From: Arion vulgaris | Taxonomy: Eukaryota; Mollusca; Gastropoda; Stylommatophora; Arionidae | Direction of reading: 5' to 3' | NCBI GenBank assembly: GCA_020796225.1 | Contig: CM036759.1 | Span: 70,333,512-70,397,511, forward strand | DNA length: 64,000 bases | Part shown: piece after piece, positions 44,670 through 57,800 of the stretch | How positions within the stretch are numbered: position 1 is the stretch's first letter | How the letters are laid out: the number at the start of each line of letters is the position of its first letter | The notes under the pieces: generated by a model | What the model was told of the DNA's origin: nothing | The model's input: the letters and a program-made list of their open reading frames with translations, nothing else | The model's database searches: none | Program-made: the position numbers and the translations under genes

Positions 44670-45240
44670 TTGTATCTTCTCTAACGCTCCATATCAATCA
44701 CTTGTTAATCACTCTGTGTGATTTGTATGTGATCTGAACCGAAGAGCGATTGGTTCATGTGTTGACATCTTGGTTGTTGTTGACATCTTGGTTCATGTGT
44801 TGACATCTTGGTTCATGTGTTGACATCTTGGTTCATGTGTTGACATCTTGGTTCATGTGTTGACATCTTGGTTCATGTGTTGACATCTTGGTTCATGTGT
44901 TGACATCTTGGTTCGTGTGTTGACTTCTTGGTTCGTGTGTTGACTTCTTGGTTCGTGTGTTGACTTCTTGTGAGATGTTTCCTAGCTAAGGTTATGTTTG
45001 GTGCTCTTCTTCTCTGAATGTTCCATATCGACCATTTGTTAAACCACTCTTTGTGATTTGTATGTGATCCTAGCCTAAGAACGATTGTATGTTGTGCCAG
45101 TTATCGCCTCCGATTTCTGCAATGTTTTTATTTACTAGGGTAGCTTTCCTAGGTCCTACATCAGTCGCAGTGGTACTATTCTTTGCTTCCCTTGCAGGCC
45201 CAGCCCACGGCACAACATGGGCATTTGAGTATCCACGTTG
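44670..45240 (+). mobile_element. Two SINE copies (TTACGACATGC-core family) around a 20-bp array
   Basis: Left copy GCTCCATATCAATCACTTGT to GAAGAGCGATTG (44685-44752). Right copy AATGTTCCATATCGACCATT to CCAGCCCACGG (45015-45210). Between them GTTCATGTGTTGACATCTTG repeats about eleven times (44753-44970). Confidence 0.75.
44753..44970. repeat. 20-bp minisatellite, about eleven copies
   Basis: Unit GTTCATGTGTTGACATCTTG; the last copies change to GTTCGTGTGTTGACTTCTTG, suggesting directional spread of variants. Confidence 0.93.
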
Positions 45241-45347
45241 TCTGTCCCCCATCTGATGTCCATCAAGAGCTATCTATCCAGCGATCCTACTGACATACAC
45301 CCACAGTCCATCGACATCTATTAATGATGGTTCCCATTGATGTACAC

Positions 45348-45520
45348 AGGAGCGTCTGGCCGAATGGGTTAGAGCATGGCTCCCATGCGTAAGACCTGTG
45401 TTCAATCCACAGTAAGACCAAGGATTTTTCTGTTGTGGGTAAAAACCCCACTAAGCGAACGGTTTTGCGGCAACTGCACTAGTCATGTGGTCATTAAATT
45501 TCTTAGACTCTTATCCCCTC
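45348..45520 (+). mobile_element. tRNA-derived SINE, 5' half
   Basis: GGAGCGTCTGGCCGAATGGG with A-box-like TGGCCGAATGGGTTAGAG and B-box-like GTGTTCAATCC, then GTAAGACCAAGGATTTTTC. Same head and body as 49745-50080. Not a full tRNA gene. Confidence 0.7.
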
Positions 45521-45649
45521 TATCCTACCACCAACCTAAAAAGTGATACTACAGGAAGTAACAATAGTTTTATTTTAAAATTAATCATGCAAGTTTGTTA
45601 AATTGTATCATAAATAATAAATAAAAGCTCACAATAAAAGCAGGTATGT

Positions 45650-47640
45650 CCCTGCAGCACCATTATATCTTTTAATTAGTACCAAGCTGCTTTGTGTATG
45701 TGACTCGAGCACCATTATATCTTTATTACAAGCTGTTGTGTATGTCTCCAGCAGCATTATATCTTTTATTACAAGCTGTTGTGTATGTGACTCGAGCACC
45801 ATTATATCTTTATTACAAGCTGTGTGTATGTGACTCGCAGACTAATCATTACACTGTTTATTAACAATTATCTTTAAGTTGTGTATGTGACTCGAGCACC
45901 ATTATATCTTTATTACAAGCTGTTGTGTATGTGACTGCAGCTTGTGTGCATAATTTACCATTATCACTCTATCTTTATTACAAGCTGTTGTGTATGTGAC
46001 TCCGAGCACCATTATATCTTTTATTACAAGCTGTTGTGTATGTGACTGCGAGCAGCATTATATCTTTTATTACAAGCTGTTGTGTATGTGACTGCGAGCA
46101 CCATTATATCTTTTATTACAAGCTGTTGTGTATGTGACTGCGAGCACCATTATATCTTTTATTACAAGCTGTTGTGTATGTGACTCAGCACATTATATCT
46201 TTTATTACAAGCTGTTGTGTATGTGACTCAGAGCACCATTATATCTTTTATTACAAGCTGTTGTGTATGTGACTCAGAGCACCATTATATCTTTTATTAC
46301 AAGCTGTTGTGTATGTGACTGCGAGCAGCATTATATCTTTTATTACAAGCTGTTGTGTATGTACTCGAGCAGCATTATATCTTTTATTACAAGCTGTTGT
46401 GTATGTGACTGCGAGCACCATTATATCTTTTATTACAAGCTGTTGTGTATGTGATCTGAGCACCATTATATCTTTTATTACAAGCTGTTGTGTATGTGAC
46501 TGCGAGCAGCATTATATCTTTTATTACAAGCTGTTGTGTATGTGAGCAGCACCATTATATCTTTTATTACAAGCTGTTGTGTATGTGACTGCGAGCACCA
46601 TTATATCTTTTATTACAAGCTGTTGTGTATGTGACTGCGAGCACCATTATATCTTTTATTACAAGCTGTTGTGTATGTGACTGCGAGCACCATTATATCT
46701 TTTATTACAAGCTGTTGTGTATGTGACTCCGAGCACCATTATATCTTTTATTACAAGCTGTTGTGTATGTGACTCAGAGCACCATTATATCTTTTATTAC
46801 AAGCTGTTGTGTATGTCCCTCCGAGCATCATTATTTCTTTTATTACAAGCTGTTGTGTATGTGACTGCGAGCACCATTATATCTTTTATTACAAGCTGTT
46901 GTGTATGTGACTGCGAGCACCATTATATCTTTTATTACAAGCTGTTGTGTATGTGACTGCGAGCACCATTATATCTTTTATTACAAGCTGTTGTGTATGT
47001 GACTCCGAGCACCATTATATCTTTTATTACAAGCTGTTGTGTATGTGACTCCGAGCAGCATTATATCTTTTATTACAAGCTGTTGTGTATGTCCTCCGAG
47101 CACATTATATCTTTTATTACAAGCTGTTGTGTATGTGACTCGAGCACATTATATCTTTTATTACAAGCTGTTGTGTATGTGACTGCGAGCACCATTATAT
47201 CTTTTATTACAAGCTGTTGTGTATGTGACTGCGAGCACCATTATATCTTTTATTACAAGCTGTTGTGTATGTCTCGAGCACCATTATATCTTTTATTACA
47301 AGCTGTTGTGTATGTGACTGCGAGCACCATTATATCTTTTATTACAAGCTGTTGTGTATGTGACTGCGAGCACCATTATATCTTTTATTACAAGCTGTTG
47401 TGTATGTGACTCCGAGCACCATTATATCTTGTATTACAAGCTGTTGTGTATGTGACTCCGAGCACCATTATATCTTTTATTACAAGCTGTTGTGTATGTG
47501 ACTCGAGCACCATTATATCTTTATTACAAGCTGTTGTGTATGTGACTCAGACACATTATATCTTTATTACAAGCTGTTGTGTATGTGACTTCGAGCACCA
47601 TTATATCTTGTATTACAAGCTGTTGTGTATGTGACTCAAT
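45650..47640. repeat. 46-bp minisatellite, about 43 copies
   Basis: Unit GCACCATTATATCTTTTATT plus ACAAGCTGTTGTGTATGTGACTGCGA. Left end is degenerate, centre homogeneous. Confidence 0.95.
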
Positions 47641-47844
47641 CGTAGGGATCTTATATCTTTTATGTTACAGCTGTATGAATTCAGACATAGTCAGAGCAAC
47701 TAGTACTGCACTTCAGATTATTATTTTGTGCATGAAGGCCTGCTTTCCTTTTTAATCAGTTTCCCCGTCGTACATTCACACCGACTTCAGAGGTTAAAAA
47801 AGTGTCTAAAGCGAGGGTTGACTTCATTGCATCAGGTTTCTCCA

Positions 47845-47960
47845 TACCGCTCAGTCCCTGTCAGCAGAAATGCAACAAGATCTACCGAGAGTGTTGCACA
47901 AATTCCATAGCTCAAGCAACAATCCTAGGGATCTACTGACAAAACTTACATATGTAACTC
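47845..47960. repeat. Dispersed repeat shared with 8140-8300
   Basis: GCTCAGTCCCTGTCAGCAGA and GATCTACCGAGAGTGTTGCA match the earlier copy. Confidence 0.55.
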
Positions 47961-48044
47961 AGTCCGGATTTCAACCCACACAATTCAGTACAACTAGCAA
48001 ACATCTTAACCATTTAGTCACAAAGACGCCATCCTCCCCCATCC

Positions 48045-48570
48045 TTGAGACTCCACCTCAAAGTAACCACTTGTCTATAGAGATTCCCTTGAGACTCAAC
48101 CTCAAAGTAACCACTTGTCTATAGAGATTCCCCTTTAGACTCAACCTCAAAGTAACCACTTGTCTATAGAGATTCCCTTGAGACTCCACCTCAAAGTAAC
48201 CACTTGTCTATAGAGATTCCCTTGAGACTCAGCCTCAGAATAACCACTTGTCTATAGAGATTCCCTTGAGACTCAGCCTCAGAGTAACCACTAGTCCATA
48301 GAGATTCCCTTGAGACTCAACCTCAAAGTAACCACTTGTCTATAGAGATTTCCTTGAGACTCAGCCTCAGAGTAACCACTTGTCTATAGAGATTCCCTTG
48401 AGACTCCACCTCAAAGTAACCACTTGTCTATAGAGATTCCCTTGAGACTCAGCCTCAGAGTAACCACTTGTCCATAGAGGATTCCTTGAGACTCAGCCTC
48501 AAAGTAACCACTTGTCCATAGAGATTTCCTTGTGAGACTTAGCCTCAAAGTAACCACTTGTACATAAAGA
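48045..48570. repeat. 44-bp minisatellite, about twelve copies
   Basis: Unit AGAGATTCCCTTGAGACTCA plus ACCTCAAAGTAACCACTTGTCTAT. Ends about 120 bp beyond the gene B stop codon (3' side). Confidence 0.93.
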
Positions 48571-48685
48571 GCCCCCCCCCGTTGAGTCTCAAAGTTCACT
48601 AAACAAGAAATTCCTCCCAAACACTTTGTAGAAAGATTAACAATGTAAAAGCTTCAGAAGGAATGATGATGATGGTGATGAGGAT

Positions 48686-48826
48686 CTAAGACAAGGACTT
48701 CTGCTGCAACATCTGAACAGCTGGTTTGAGATACTGCTGCAGGTCTGCTATACTGAGGGGATAGCGTGAGATCATATCTTGGAATGGTAGATTGTCAGAT
48801 CCATCAGGATGTCCTCCAAAGTCAAT
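48686..48826 (-). CDS. Gene B last exon (START C-terminal helix)
   Basis: Minus strand: acceptor CTCTCTCCTTGCAG, then IDFGGHPDGSDNLPFQDM and further to a helical end LQQYLKPAVQMLQQKSLS, stop TAG at 48688-48686. The frame stays open upstream of the acceptor only because the adjoining array repeats the splice-site region. The C-terminal helix matches the expected lid of START proteins. Confidence 0.75.
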   Translation of the reverse strand: MDFGGHPDGSDNLPFQDMISRYPLSIADLQQYLKPAVQMLQQKSLS

Positions 48827-51800
48827 CTGCAAGGAGAGAGATGTATGAAATGAAGGAGAATGAGATGATGTATCAATGCAAGGAGAATGGAGAGGTGTAT
48901 CAATATGCAAGGAGAATGGAGAATGAGTGTATCAATCAGAAGAGGAGAGTGTATCAATCTGCAAGGAGAATGGAGAGAGGTAGATAATGAGAATGAGAGT
49001 GTATCAATATGCAAGGAGAATGGAGATGGAGTGTATCAATCTGAGAGGAGAGAGATGTGTCAATCTGCAGGAAATGGAAGAGTGTACAGTTAAAGGCAGA
49101 CATTTTATGTCTGCTAATGACTATCTTTAGTGTTAGTTTGAGAGGAGATATTTTATGGTCCTGATAGACAGCTCTTATTCCCTGTGTCATGCAGCTCTTA
49201 TTCTCTGTGCCAGGCAGCTCTTATTCCCTGTCCAGGCAGCTCTTATTCTCTGTGCCAGGCAACTCTTATTCCCTCTGCCAGGCAGCTCGTTTCCTGTGCC
49301 ATGCAGCTCTTATTCCCTGTGTCAGGCAGCTCTTATTCTCTGTGCCAGGCAGCTCTTATTCTCTGTGCCAGGCAGCTCTTATTCTCTGTGTCAGGCAACT
49401 CTTATTCTCTGTGCCAGGCAGCTCTTATTCTCTGTGTCAGGCAACTCTTATTCTCTGTGCCAGGCAGCTCTTATTCCGTGTCAGGCAGCTCTTATGTCAT
49501 GTTCAAGGTATCTTTGATGTCCTGCTGTCACCTTCATCTTGGTCTTCCCCTACCTCTACTCCCAGGAACAATGCCGTCCATCACTGTTCTCTCCAAACCA
49601 CTGCATCATTTAACATGACCAAAATACTTAATCTTCCGAGACATGATGATGTTTATGAGCCAATGCTCCATGATTTATAAGTCTTATAGTATGTCCTTGT
49701 TTTTTCCTCTTCTCCGTCCAGGACGTTTAGGTCTTTACTGCCTCTAAGTGGAACCTCATGCCAAATGAATTAGAGCGCTAGCTCCATATAGGAGACCCAA
49801 GTTCAATCCCCGGTAAGACCAAGGAGTTTTTTCTGTTGGGGGCATTAACAAAAATCCTAACCTGAACAGTGTTACAGCGACTGCACTAGCCATACTTACT
49901 TATTGCACATTGGTTTGGTAGGCCCCTAAATGCATAGATTTCTACACGTTTAGGACACATGCATCCGATTTCAGCCAAACCTCCTTAGTCGCCTCTTACG
50001 ACATGCATGGCAGGTAACAATGGCTCTATTCTTTACACTCCAAATTTGGGCCCTGGTAACCACTCAGGCGTAGGGTACCAACTTAATTTGAACGCTTTAA
50101 TTTTATTTCTTAATGTCTGTTATGGTCCATGTATTTGTTTTTTCCGATCCAGAAGCACTTGAGCTTTCAGCTCTTCGGCTCGGTGCCATGGACATCGTAA
50201 CCCTTTAGTTCGGTGCCACGAACACCGTAAATCATGAGGCTTTTCTGCCAGCCCGTGGAATTGAACCCACACTCACAGAGGGCTTGTCACTTGTTGTCCA
50301 ACGCGCTACAAACACACTGGGCAGGCGGGCATAGTCCATGTATAAACTCCCCCTTATAACACACAAATAAACACAACATAATTACATGCCAGTCTCTCTC
50401 TTCATAATCTGTACAGAAATCAATAAGGAAACTTAATTTGAAACCACAATAAACGAGACATAAACAAACAAGAAGAAGCAAACACAGACCCCCTCCCTCA
50501 AATATTAGTAATTACATAACCCCAGCTCTTGGAAAAGAAAAAAATCAATGACCCACCTGCATCAAGTACGATACAATAGAATACACTTTTTTATCCTGTC
50601 TGGCCGGTTCAATAATCCAACCGCTATGTAAAACCTGAAAGTAACCAGACGGATCAATATTACATCCCGATAGGTGTATGTTTATGTTTGTGGCGGTAAT
50701 TTGTTCCGTACACAAATTGACTTTGTTTCGGTGGACAAATCGATGTGAACTAATAACACAGTGAATAAATGACTAGTTTGATGCTGTATAGTGGTATCAA
50801 TATCAGGGAAGACTGCAGTAAAACTTTGTAGCAATTACGAAACATGTCAGAACAAAGTACTGTAGTTTTACTTCTTCTTTTGTCATAATACTGTTACCAG
50901 TTGTTGTCCAGTGTCGTGGTTTTCTGTTTTTATCTTGCGCTGTTCTGGTGGTTTGGGTGATAGTTATTTTTCCTTTTTGACAGGATTCTGATATGTCATC
51001 TAACCACTTTTTTTCGTGGTTTTCCTCTTGCTTTCTTTTCTGATGTTTTGTTGTAGAAGACTGTATACTGTGAGGTTTGGATTCATGCTTATTAAGTGGC
51101 CAAACCACTTCATTCTTTGTTTCTTAACGTAATTCAAGCAAGGTTCTGTGCCAACTTTCTTTCTTATGCTGATGACTCTGTCTTTTCTGGTGTTGTTGGT
51201 AACTTTTTGCAGGCAGCACATTTCGCATGTAGTTATTTTTGTGACTGCGCTTTGCTCATTGTTCATGTTTGGCTCTGGTAGCACAAAGTAGGTATAAAAA
51301 TGCTGTTGATCATCTGTTGCTTAGCTGCCTGTGACATTTTTGGGTGCCTTAACAATGGGGCTAGCTGGTAGGTTACAGCATTTGCTTTTTGCACTCTAGC
51401 CTCTATCTCTCTGTCTAGTCTTCCGTCTTCTAGTTTTACAAAATACAAAAACGATAATGCTAGTTTATGCTGCAGCGAGAGACAAGATTTGAGATTCAGA
51501 TGTCAAATCTTCAGAAACACGCTGAATCACTCTTCTGCATGTATTTGTTGTTCTTAATTTCCTGGAATTTATCTGTCGATAATGGTCTTCTCCAACTCAT
51601 CGTGTCGTTTATATACTTAATAGAACTATTTTTGAGAACTTTTTGTCACCTTGAATTGTTTGTACTCATTTGAGTAAGTATGTAAATTGTTGAGTCCAGG
51701 GTCTACAAACGTAAACTTATATTCAAACTATTTGATGGAATTAAGATATGTTGGTGACAAGGTAGTTGTTTGTCACAACGTCATTTATAAAGGAGCTGTT

Positions 51801-54800
51801 GTGTTACAAGGTCACTTATAAGGGAGTTGTTAGTCATGACATTATTTACAAGGGAGCTATTGGTGAGAAGATCTTCCTTCAAGAAGTGTGTACCAGCTAA
51901 AAGGCTGAGAACCACTGTATTAACACTTTCGCTGCCACCCATTTTTCAACAAAGTCTGGCTCACTGCCACGCTATTTTTTGGGCATGCTCAGTTTTCAGG
52001 GTGACAACTTTTTAAAAATCATAAAAAAAAACTAATAAACTTTAGGACTTTTAAACTATGGAATAGTGTTCCTCTATGAATGAGCTACTGACATGTCTAT
52101 ATGTAGACTATATTTTTCATAATCTAAAAGCTATTGCAGTAACTGATATTTGCATCGCTCCTCATACCTATCGACGGTATGATATGCCCCTGTTTTTGAG
52201 GTGGGTGTCTATCACTTACTCCTGTACCCGTGGGAATATCTGCTATCGGTCTATAACATCGTCGCGTGAATCAAAGTTCAAATTTGTATCACATTCAGAG
52301 TCCGTTATATCACTATCACTGGCCCATTGAGTCATTTTGGACATCACTATTCATCAGCTACATTTGGCTGAAATCGGATGCACATGTCCTAAACATGTAG
52401 AAGTCTATGCGTTTAGGAGCCTACCAAACCAACGTGCAACGTAGACACTTTCTTAGCAAAGATCAAACATATCACAAAGAGTGATTAAAATTGGTCATAA
52501 AGAACGAACGCAAAGAAGAAGATCAGCTACATTGTCCATTTTGAAAATCTTTGTTTACTTATGAAAATCAGCCCCAAAAAACGTTCAAAATAGGACTTAC
52601 GTTATGTTTACCGCGTGTACTTTAGATCCACCATTTTGGAGAGCTTGTCGGAACAATACATAAGTAGTGCATCACAGGACCCTCATTTTCGCTAGCGATA
52701 CACCCGTTTAAAAAGACATCGTCGACGACACATGTCAGATGACAAAAGTCGCAGACGGCAGCAAAAGGGACCTGGTATTTCGCCGACTTTTGTTGTCGGT
52801 GGCAGTAAAAGTGTTAAACCCATTGTTAGAGTTATGTTCAATATTATATTGAATGTCCTTACCTTTGCTCTAGTAATATTTGCATTGACTGGGCACTTGT
52901 CATGTTCTATACTTGAGTCTGTCCGTCCTGTCTCTCTCCATGCAACACACACACACACATATATATCACAACATGCTATATTGAATGTCCTTACCGTTGC
53001 TCTAGTAATATTTGCATTGACTGGGCATTTGTCATGTTCTATACTTGAGTCTGTCTGTCCTGTCTCTCTCCATGCAACACACACACATATATCACAACAT
53101 GCTATATTGAATGTCCTTACCGTTGCTCTAGTAATATTTGCATTGACAGGACATTTGTCATGTTCTATACTTGAGTCTGTCCGTCCTGTCTCTCTCCATG
53201 CAACACACACACATATATCACAACATGCTATATTGAATGTCCTTACCGTTGCTCTAGTAATATTTGCATTGACTGGGCACTTGTCATGTTCTATACTTGA
53301 GTATGTCCGTCCTGTCTCTCTTCATGCAACACACACACACACACACACACATATATCACAACATGCTATATTGAATGTCCTTACCTTTGCTCTAGTAATA
53401 TTTGCATTGACTGGGCACTTGTCATGTTCTATACTTGAGTATGTGAGTATATATTTCTGTCCGTCCTGTCTCTCTTCATGCAACACACACACACATATAT
53501 CACAACGTGCTATATTGAATGTCCTTACCTTTGCTCTAGTAATATTTGCATTGACTGGGCACTTGTCATGTTCTATACTTGAGTATGTGAGTATATATTT
53601 CTGTCCGTCCTGTCTCTCTTCATGCAACACACACACACATATATCACAACGTGCTATATTGAATGTCCTTACCTTTGCTCTAGTAATATTTGCATTGACT
53701 GGGCACTTGTCATGTTCTATACTTGAGTCTGTCCGTCCTGTCTCTCTTCATGCAACACACACACACACATATATCACAACGTGCTATATTGAATGTCCTT
53801 ACCTTTGCTCTTGTAATATTTGCATTGACTGGGCACTTGTCATGTTCTATACTTGAGTATGTGAGTATATATTTCTGTCCGTCCTGTCTCTCTCCATGCA
53901 ACACACACATATCACAACTTTCCTTCATTAAAAACTGTTGGCTCTCATGGTAAAAGTACACTAGAAGCAGACCAAAAAGAAATATATTAGTTAGTCATCG
54001 GATCATCCTCATTGCATAATAAGCCAATGAGAAATCTCCTCTTCTTCGAACACTTCATATCGACCACTCTGTGTGATTTGTATGTGATCTGAGCCTCAGA
54101 GCGATTGTGCGTTGTGCCAGTTATGCGCCTACAAGTAGGCCAGAACATCAGATTTCTGTGATGCTTTTTATTTACTAGGTGGCTTCCTAGCTGCTACATC
54201 AGTCGCATCTTACAACATGTCTTGTAGGTAGCAGTGGTACTATTCTTTGCTTCCCTTGAGCCTCGGCACCACACGGGCAGAAAAGTCCTCTGATTTCACT
54301 TCAGATATAAGATCTTTTCATCTTTACAGACGGTCAATAGGCAAGTGTTTTACTGTGACAACTTCAGAGTTTGCACCTTGTCTCTCTTGTCTTTCAGCTC
54401 TTCCCCAAGTCTCTTTTCAAATGTTTCTGCATAATGTTGTTTTCCACATAACTCGGCCATCAGCTAGTTTTTTCTTTTTGTTGGGACGAATAGAAAAGTT
54501 CTTCATGAGTCTTGTCAACATTCTTATATCTGAGCAGTGATCTGCCTTGGAGCCTCTTCCCTTCTGAAAGTTCACAGAACAACACCTGTTGGGGATGCAG
54601 TTATTGTCTTCCAAATAGACCAACATTAAAAGATGAAGATGGAGGTTTTTTGAGCATGTATGTTGTAGGGACATTGGCTAGAACAGCGGATGGGAAGAAA
54701 AGGCCTGGGCATCCAAAAGAAACATGGAGAAGAATAGTGGAAAGAGAGTTAGAAAAATTGGAGCCGGACATGGAAAACAGTTAGTAGAAAGTTGGTAGAA

Positions 54801-57800
54801 AGACAATGGAAATCTCTTGTGGAAGCTTTATGTTCAAAGGGACAAGAGGAGGAGATATTGATAGATATTTATCAGCAAGTGAGAACTGATAGTTCTAGTC
54901 TACAGATAGATATTTATCAGCAAGTGAGAACTGATAGTTCTAGTCTACAGATAGATATTTATCAGCAAGTGAGAACTGATAGTTCTAGTCTACAGATAGA
55001 TATTTATCAGCAAGTGAGAACTGATAGTTCTAGTCTACAGATAGATATTTATCAGCAAGTGAGAACTGATAGTTCTAGTCTACAGATAGATATTTATCAG
55101 CAAGTGAGAAATGATAGTTCTAGTCTATAGATAGATATTTATCAGCAAGTGAGAAATGATAGTTCTAGTCTATAGATAGATATTTATCAGCAAGTGAGAA
55201 ATGATAGTTCTAGTCTTGTGTTAGCTGATGAAACATCATCTACTTCCTGTATAATGTTGAATTCCAGCAAGACTGTGTTTGACTCCCAAGTTTCTGCAGT
55301 CAGTACATGAATGTAGTCAACACAATCTTTGACTCCCAAGTTTCTGCAGTCAGTACATGAATGTAGTCAACACAATCTTCAACTCCCAAGTTTCTACAGT
55401 CAGTACATGAATGTAGTCAACACAATCTTTGACTCCCAAGTTTCTGCAGTCAGTACATGAATGTAGTCAACACAATCTTTGACTCCCAAGTTTCTACAGT
55501 CAGTACATGGATGTAGTCAACACAATCTTTGACTCCCAAGTTTCTGCAGTCAGTACATGAATGTAGTCAACACAATCTTTGACTCCCAAGTTTCTACAGT
55601 CAGTACATGAATGTAGTCAACACAATCTTTGACTCCCAAGTTTCTGCAGTCAGTATATGAATGTAGTCAACACAATCTTCAACTCCCAAGTTTCTGCAGT
55701 CAGTACATGGATGTAGTCAACACAATCTTTGACTCCCAAGTTTCTGCAGTCAGTACATGAATGTAGTCAACACAATCTTTGACTCCCAGGTTTCTGCAGT
55801 CGGTACATGGAAGTAGAATTCAAACCACCATCTGAATCCCCTGTCTGACTCGTCTCTCCAGTATACAGCCTTTTTCATCTTTATAGACGGTCAATTGGCA
55901 AGTGTTTTACTGTGACAACTTTAGAGTTTACAAATATTTTTCCTTGTTTTTCAGCTCATACATAAGACTCTTCTCAAAAGACTCTGCGTCCTTGTGCAAT
56001 ATCGCTTTCCACACAACTCTGTCATCAGAAAGTTTTTTCCATGTACTGGGACCTATACAAATTTTTTTATTGAAACCTTGCAGACATCTTTATATCTGAG
56101 AAGTGGTCTGCCCTGGTGCCTCTTTCCCTCCGAAAGTTCACAGAAGAACATTTGTTTTGGTATGTGACCCGGTGAGTGGTTACCGGGCCCAAATTTGGGG
56201 CGTAAAGAATAGAACCACTGTTACCTGCCACGCATGTCGTAAGAGACGACTAAGGAGGTTTGGCTGAAATCGGATGCATGTGTCCGCTAGGGAATGCTAA
56301 CCCGAAACAAATGCTTGCAGAAAACGGATGCACCAGGCCAACATGGTGAAACGATTCCTCACAATGAGGAATGGGATAATGGATTCTACGGCCGCCAATC
56401 TGCCTAGGAGATTTAGCTACACAGTGAGAATGTCAGACCCACCATCACGAGGGTGGCCAAAACTTACTGCTGGAAGAGGTCGGCACAAACGGGAAGCAGA
56501 AATCATAGGAATTATATGCTACAGAACTGCCCCCAGTATGGAGACTTGAGAAGAAAGAGGTGGCCCACTTACACTAGCGTCCAAGACAAACTGTATGGCG
56601 TGGCTGATAATCTGTGGCAGATGGCTGCCTTTATTAGAGAATCCGAAATCCAAATCTAGTGAGAACGCAGAAGAAGAAAAGTATGTGACAAGTTTCCATT
56701 CTCCTCACATGTCCTAACATCTTATCTCTCCAGTATCGTTCAAGATATCAGCCCTGCTTTATAAGTCTATCGCTTTATTGCTTGAAACTGTAGCTGTGCC
56801 TGTTAAGTCTGTCTGCTCTTTCATTTTTCTGGACTCTTTGATTTTTCCGATACGAAAAGTGAACAAGAATCTCTGTAGTTACAAATACAGGAGTCCAACC
56901 ACTGTCTACGCAAACACAAGAGTCCAACCACTGTCTATGCAAACACAAGAGTCCAGCCACTGTCTCGAAACACAAGAGTCCAGCCACTGTCTACGCAAAC
57001 ACAAGAGTCCAGCCACTGTCTACGCAAACACAAGAGTCCAGCCACTGTCTACGCAAACACAAGAGTCCAGCCACTGTCTATGCAAACACAATCCAGTCTG
57101 ACCTTACTCAGCCTGCCCATCCTTGATTCAATGAGAATGAAGACATGACTAGTTTTATGTGTCTATTCTTCTTCCAATGTTCCATATTGACCATTTGTTA
57201 ACCACTCTTTGTGATTTGTAAGTGATCTGAGCCTAAGAGCGATTGTACGTTGTGCCAATTATGCGCCTATAAGTAGGTCAGCACATCCGATTTATGCGAT
57301 GCTTTTGATTTACCAGGGTAGCGTCAGTCACCTTTACGACATGCCTTGTAGGTTGCAGTGGTGCTATTCTTTGCTCCCCTTGCGAGCCCTGGCAACATGG
57401 GTGGTTCTGTGTCTATAAAGTAACATGCATACAGAGGCATATTAGTCAATCTATCTATTCTCTATCCCTGTTTTGACTTTCGGCACCCCCTGGAGTGAGC
57501 CTCTCTTTATGAGCTTTGTACAAGGTGGAATTTAATGCCTCGGATATTCTGTCGATCCATCGTTTACGTGGTCGTCCTCTGGGTCTGTTGCCGCTGTATC
57601 TGAGTGCTAGTACTCTGTGGGAGACCATCTTGTGATAACCTTGATGAGAGTCCAAACCATCTGACCTGTTGTTTCTTCAGTTTCAGTTTGGAATATCTTC
57701 ATTGCACTCGGACATGTCCATAGGTGCTCCGATCTCCTTCGCAATATCTCCATCAGCGTCCAGCGACTGACCGTACCAGTTCTATTTTGATTGATGAGCC

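Noticed and set aside
45348..45421. Functional tRNA gene
   Set aside because: A- and B-box-like motifs exist, but the arms do not pair well and the sequence continues into a SINE body shared with 49745-50085.
45650..47640. Short frames such as VTPSTIISFITSCCVC as a secreted cysteine-rich protein
   Set aside because: Product of the 46-bp array; frames break at every indel.
52732..53856. 374-codon plus-strand frame with hydrophobic repeats (ALVIFALTGHLSCSILE)
   Set aside because: Antisense of the amplified gene B exon. The hydrophobic look comes from the reverse complement of the exon.
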